A model generated the notes under the pieces. That model was not told the origin of the DNA. It searched no databases and saw only the letters and a program-made list of their open reading frames with translations. DNA of 8,858 nt from CAZWSC01 sp964636385 (lineage in GTDB: Bacteria > Eisenbacteria > RBG-16-71-46 > CAIMUX01). The position numbers were made by a program, and so were the translations under genes. Location of the stretch: the NCBI GenBank assembly GCA_964636385.1, contig CAZWSC010000054.1, positions 1 through 8,858 of the forward strand, written 5' to 3'. Below, in pieces: positions 6,814 to 8,858 of this stretch (the stretch's first letter is position 1; the number at the start of each line of letters is the position of its first letter).

Positions 6814-6840
6814 TCGCTCCGGGTAACCGGTGAAGGCCCC
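6806..6840 (+). terminator. Second nested stem-loop, overlapping the stop codon of the fusion gene
   Basis: GGGGC at 6806-6810 pairs with GCCCC at 6836-6840; inside, CCGG at 6819-6822 pairs with CCGG at 6827-6830 around GTAA, a GNRA-type tetraloop. The TGA stop (6811-6813) lies in the 5' internal loop and TGAAG in the 3' one. GGGGCTGA and CCGGTGAAGG recur in the same order at 2956-2989, where the structure is also at a gene end. There is no T-run after it. The outer stem is shorter than in the first copy, so folding is less certain. The rest of the gap (6841-6871) shows only the ribosome binding site of the next gene; I recognise no promoter in this GC-rich stretch. Confidence 0.35.
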
Positions 6841-6860
6841 GAACCTGACAGGCAATCAAC

Positions 6861-6865
6861 GGAGG
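6861..6865 (+). promoter_or_regulatory. Ribosome binding site for the propeller gene
   Basis: GGAGG lies six bases before the TTG at 6872. It selects this TTG as the start, which gives a basic N-terminus followed by a hydrophobic signal-like stretch. Confidence 0.7.
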
Positions 6866-6871
6866 CACTCC

Positions 6872-8858
6872 TTGAAGGCATACAGGAATCTTCCCTACAG
6901 GCAGCCGGCGGCGCACCCGCTCCTCTCTGCGGTCATCGCCCTGGCTGCCCTGCTCGCGGCAACGGATCCGTTGCGGGCGGAGATACATGGAGACTGGCAG
7001 GTTCACCTGTACGGCAATGGAGTCCAGGGGCTTGCTGCGAGCGGAGAGGATGTGTGGGGCGCCACAACAGGCGGGACATTCCGATTCAGATCGGACACGG
7101 GCTTCAGGCAGTGGAACCGCACTGCCGGTGCTTTGCTCAGCGATTCGGTGACCGCCGCTGCAGTTGATGCATCAGGCCGGGTGTGGTTCGGCACCGAGCG
7201 TGCGGGGATTTCCATACTCGATCCCGGCCGCCTCCGCTGGCGTGCCTTCACGAGCCTTCTCGAACCGATTCCCGGTGACCAGATCCGGAGGATCCGTTTC
7301 GCAGGAACGGCTGCATCGGAATCGCTCCTCGTGGCTGCCCGCCAGGGCTATGCGCTCTTCGTGAACGAGGAGCTACGCGACGTCTGCCTGGAGGGGATCG
7401 ATCTGTGCGGTCTCGGCAGCTTCGACGTGCGGGACCTGATGGGACGCAACGGCGACATGTGGATCGCAACCGCAGCAGGGGTGTCCGTGCAGACGTCGGC
7501 AGGGGAGTGGGTGAACCGCTCGGCCGGCCTCGATGGCGGCGGGGTCCGGGTGCTTGCGCGGGCAGACAGCCTGTACGCAGGCGGACCGGGCGGGATCTGG
7601 ACCTGGAGGGGCGACGGGTGGAGCCTTGCCGCGGGATACGAGGCCCAACTGCCCGAGAGCTTTTCCTGCACCGACATGATCGTCGACGGTACCGACCTGC
7701 TGGTATCCGGAGCCGGCGGGGTCTTCAGAAGGTCGGGGGGCGACTGGACGCGTGTGGGGTCCGGTGGGCCGGCCGGAGAGGTCACCAGCCTGGCCATGAC
7801 GGACTCCGGGCGGCTCTTCGCAGGGGCTGTGGACCCCTATGAGAACCGCGACGGGCTGTGGGCGTTTGACGGATCTGTCTGGACGCAGCACCGCATCGAA
7901 GGACCCAGCCAGAGGATGGATCTCCTGAGCCTTGCCTTCGATGAAGAAGGTGCGCTCTGGCTGTCGGCCCGTCCCAGTCCATGGGTGGCGCATGTGACGC
8001 GGTTCCAGAACGGCGTCTGGGACGTCTTCAACGCCGGCCAGGAGGGGCGCCTGAACTCATGGACTTTCGACATCCTCTGGGCCGGGGACGCCGTCTGGCT
8101 CGCGCACTGCTGCTGCACCGGGCCTGAGCCCGGCCTCTGCCAGATGGAGAAGCTGGCCCGGGACGGAGCGTTCCTCGATGCACTGCCCGTCTACAACGCC
8201 TGGACCCTGGACACTGACTCCGGCGGAAGGATATGGGTGGGCAGTTCCGGCTCGTCCATCGACGATGCTCACGGGCTCTACCGGGTCGACCCGGCAGGCG
8301 GCGAGATCCTTCGGTTCACTCCGGACAACCAGCCTGAAATGGTGACGGGCATCGTGAGGGCCGTCCGTGTAATCGGCAGGCATGTATGGATCGGCTACGC
8401 GGCCGAAGGGGTGAGCCGCTGGGATCTCGGTGCTGACATGGAACCCGGCACATCAGACGACAGGTGGACCCACTTCGAGGAAGGGAGCGCTCCGGGTGAA
8501 ATCCTGGGAGGGGACATCAAGTGCATCGAGCCCGCTCCGGATGGCAGGGTATGGATCGGCAGCACTGCGGGGATCTCCATATACGACGGTGTGCGCTTCA
8601 CCAGGATTGGCGCCGGCTTCGGGCGTCTGCCGACCCCGGATGTCAACGCGATCGTCCCCACCGGGGATGGTGGGGCGTGGGTGGCTACAAGCGAGGGGGG
8701 GCTGACCAGGATGACCCTTCGTGCCCTGGGCGGCTTCAACTACGAGGTCATCGGGCCGCCATACCTGCCGAACCCGAACATAGCAGCGATGAAGCCCGGG
8801 CCGGACGGGAGAACCCTGTGGATGGCCACGAGCCGTGGGCTGGCGAGCTTCAGGCCCA
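6872..8858 (+). CDS. Secreted two-component-regulator-type beta-propeller protein (3' partial)
   Basis: The frame from TTG 6872 runs open to the window's end: 662 full codons with no stop, so the gene continues outside. Residues 1-36 look like a signal peptide: basic start (MKAYRNLPYR), hydrophobic core near 17-30 (LLSAVIALAALLAA) and a likely cut after LRA at 36. The rest consists of repeats of about 45-60 residues carrying the Reg_prop-like motif GR-V/I-W-I/V-G-S/T followed by G-I-S/Y: GRVWFGTERAGISILDP (102-118), GDMWIATAAGVSV (194-206), GRIWVGSSG (452-460), GRVWIGSTAGISIYDG (558-573), GGAWVATSEGGLTRM (600-614) and TLWMATSRGLASF (648-660). This predicts a beta-propeller exported to the periplasm or cell surface. 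No kinase or DNA-binding domain is visible; many exported relatives in FCB-type bacteria have only a C-terminal sorting or immunoglobulin-like domain, which cannot be checked here. Oddities are a Cys cluster at 413-423 and a pair at Cys172/Cys179. It begins 58 bp after the fusion gene and may be a separate unit. Its ligand is unknown. Confidence 0.85.
   Translation, partial: MKAYRNLPYRQPAAHPLLSAVIALAALLAATDPLRAEIHGDWQVHLYGNGVQGLAASGEDVWGATTGGTFRFRSDTGFRQWNRTAGALLSDSVTAAAVDASGRVWFGTERAGISILDPGRLRWRAFTSLLEPIPGDQIRRIRFAGTAASESLLVAARQGYALFVNEELRDVCLEGIDLCGLGSFDVRDLMGRNGDMWIATAAGVSVQTSAGEWVNRSAGLDGGGVRVLARADSLYAGGPGGIWTWRGDGWSLAAGYEAQLPESFSCTDMIVDGTDLLVSGAGGVFRRSGGDWTRVGSGGPAGEVTSLAMTDSGRLFAGAVDPYENRDGLWAFDGSVWTQHRIEGPSQRMDLLSLAFDEEGALWLSARPSPWVAHVTRFQNGVWDVFNAGQEGRLNSWTFDILWAGDAVWLAHCCCTGPEPGLCQMEKLARDGAFLDALPVYNAWTLDTDSGGRIWVGSSGSSIDDAHGLYRVDPAGGEILRFTPDNQPEMVTGIVRAVRVIGRHVWIGYAAEGVSRWDLGADMEPGTSDDRWTHFEEGSAPGEILGGDIKCIEPAPDGRVWIGSTAGISIYDGVRFTRIGAGFGRLPTPDVNAIVPTGDGGAWVATSEGGLTRMTLRALGGFNYEVIGPPYLPNPNIAAMKPGPDGRTLWMATSRGLASFRP

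Noticed and set aside
7373..7993. Minus-strand frames (206 and 149 codons) and a 145-codon + frame in the right part
   Set aside because: They lie inside the propeller gene, whose repeats and signal-like N-terminus are in one uninterrupted frame; these are shadows.
8226..8562. Similar short DNA stretches coding GR(I/V)WIGS near 8228 and 8545
   Set aside because: They reflect the repeated protein motif of propeller blades rather than a DNA repeat or mobile element.

Overview
The window is a GC-rich bacterial segment (my estimate is above 60% GC) with six genes, all on the + strand. No RNA gene, insertion sequence, CRISPR array or tRNA was recognised. Starts are ATG, TTG or GTG behind purine-rich Shine-Dalgarno sequences. 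A GT117/DUF2723-type protein tail and a secreted 'two-component regulator propeller' protein in one locus suggest an uncultured FCB-related or neighbouring high-GC phylum such as Fermentibacterota, Eisenbacteria or Latescibacterota. That placement is a guess from gene style, not from a marker gene.

Layout. 1-1056: 3' part of a probable GT117/DUF2723-type glycosyltransferase, namely its C-terminal soluble domain with TPR-like helices and an acidic tail; the 5' end is outside the window. 1053-2015: SDR nucleotide-sugar epimerase of the UDP-glucuronate 4-epimerase type. 2012-2950: membrane-anchored GtrB/ArnC-like family 2 glycosyltransferase. 2951-3024: short gap with a nested stem-loop. 3025-3951: UDP-glucuronate decarboxylase (UDP-xylose synthase). 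3974-4723: soluble polyprenol-phosphate mannose synthase (DPM1-like). 4720-6813: fusion of a WbbL-like family 2 glycosyltransferase with a WbaP-like membrane phosphoglycosyltransferase whose catalytic segment is eroded. 6814-6871: short gap with a second nested stem-loop that shares motifs with the first. 6872-8858: a long, 3'-truncated gene for a secreted beta-propeller protein.

Working together. Genes 1-3 are coupled by 4-base ATGA overlaps. UDP-xylose synthase, DPM1 and the fusion form a second tight run (22-nt gap, then a GTGA overlap). Together they encode nucleotide-sugar conversion (UDP-GlcA to UDP-GalA and/or UDP-Xyl), synthesis of polyprenyl-phosphate sugars at the inner membrane face (DPM1 and GtrB types), transfer from those lipid donors outside the membrane (GT117 type), and assembly on a lipid carrier (fusion). 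This looks like an envelope glycan or protein O-glycosylation locus. The most unusual gene is the fusion: its phosphoglycosyltransferase half keeps the family's overall shape but appears to lack the catalytic Asp-Glu pair.
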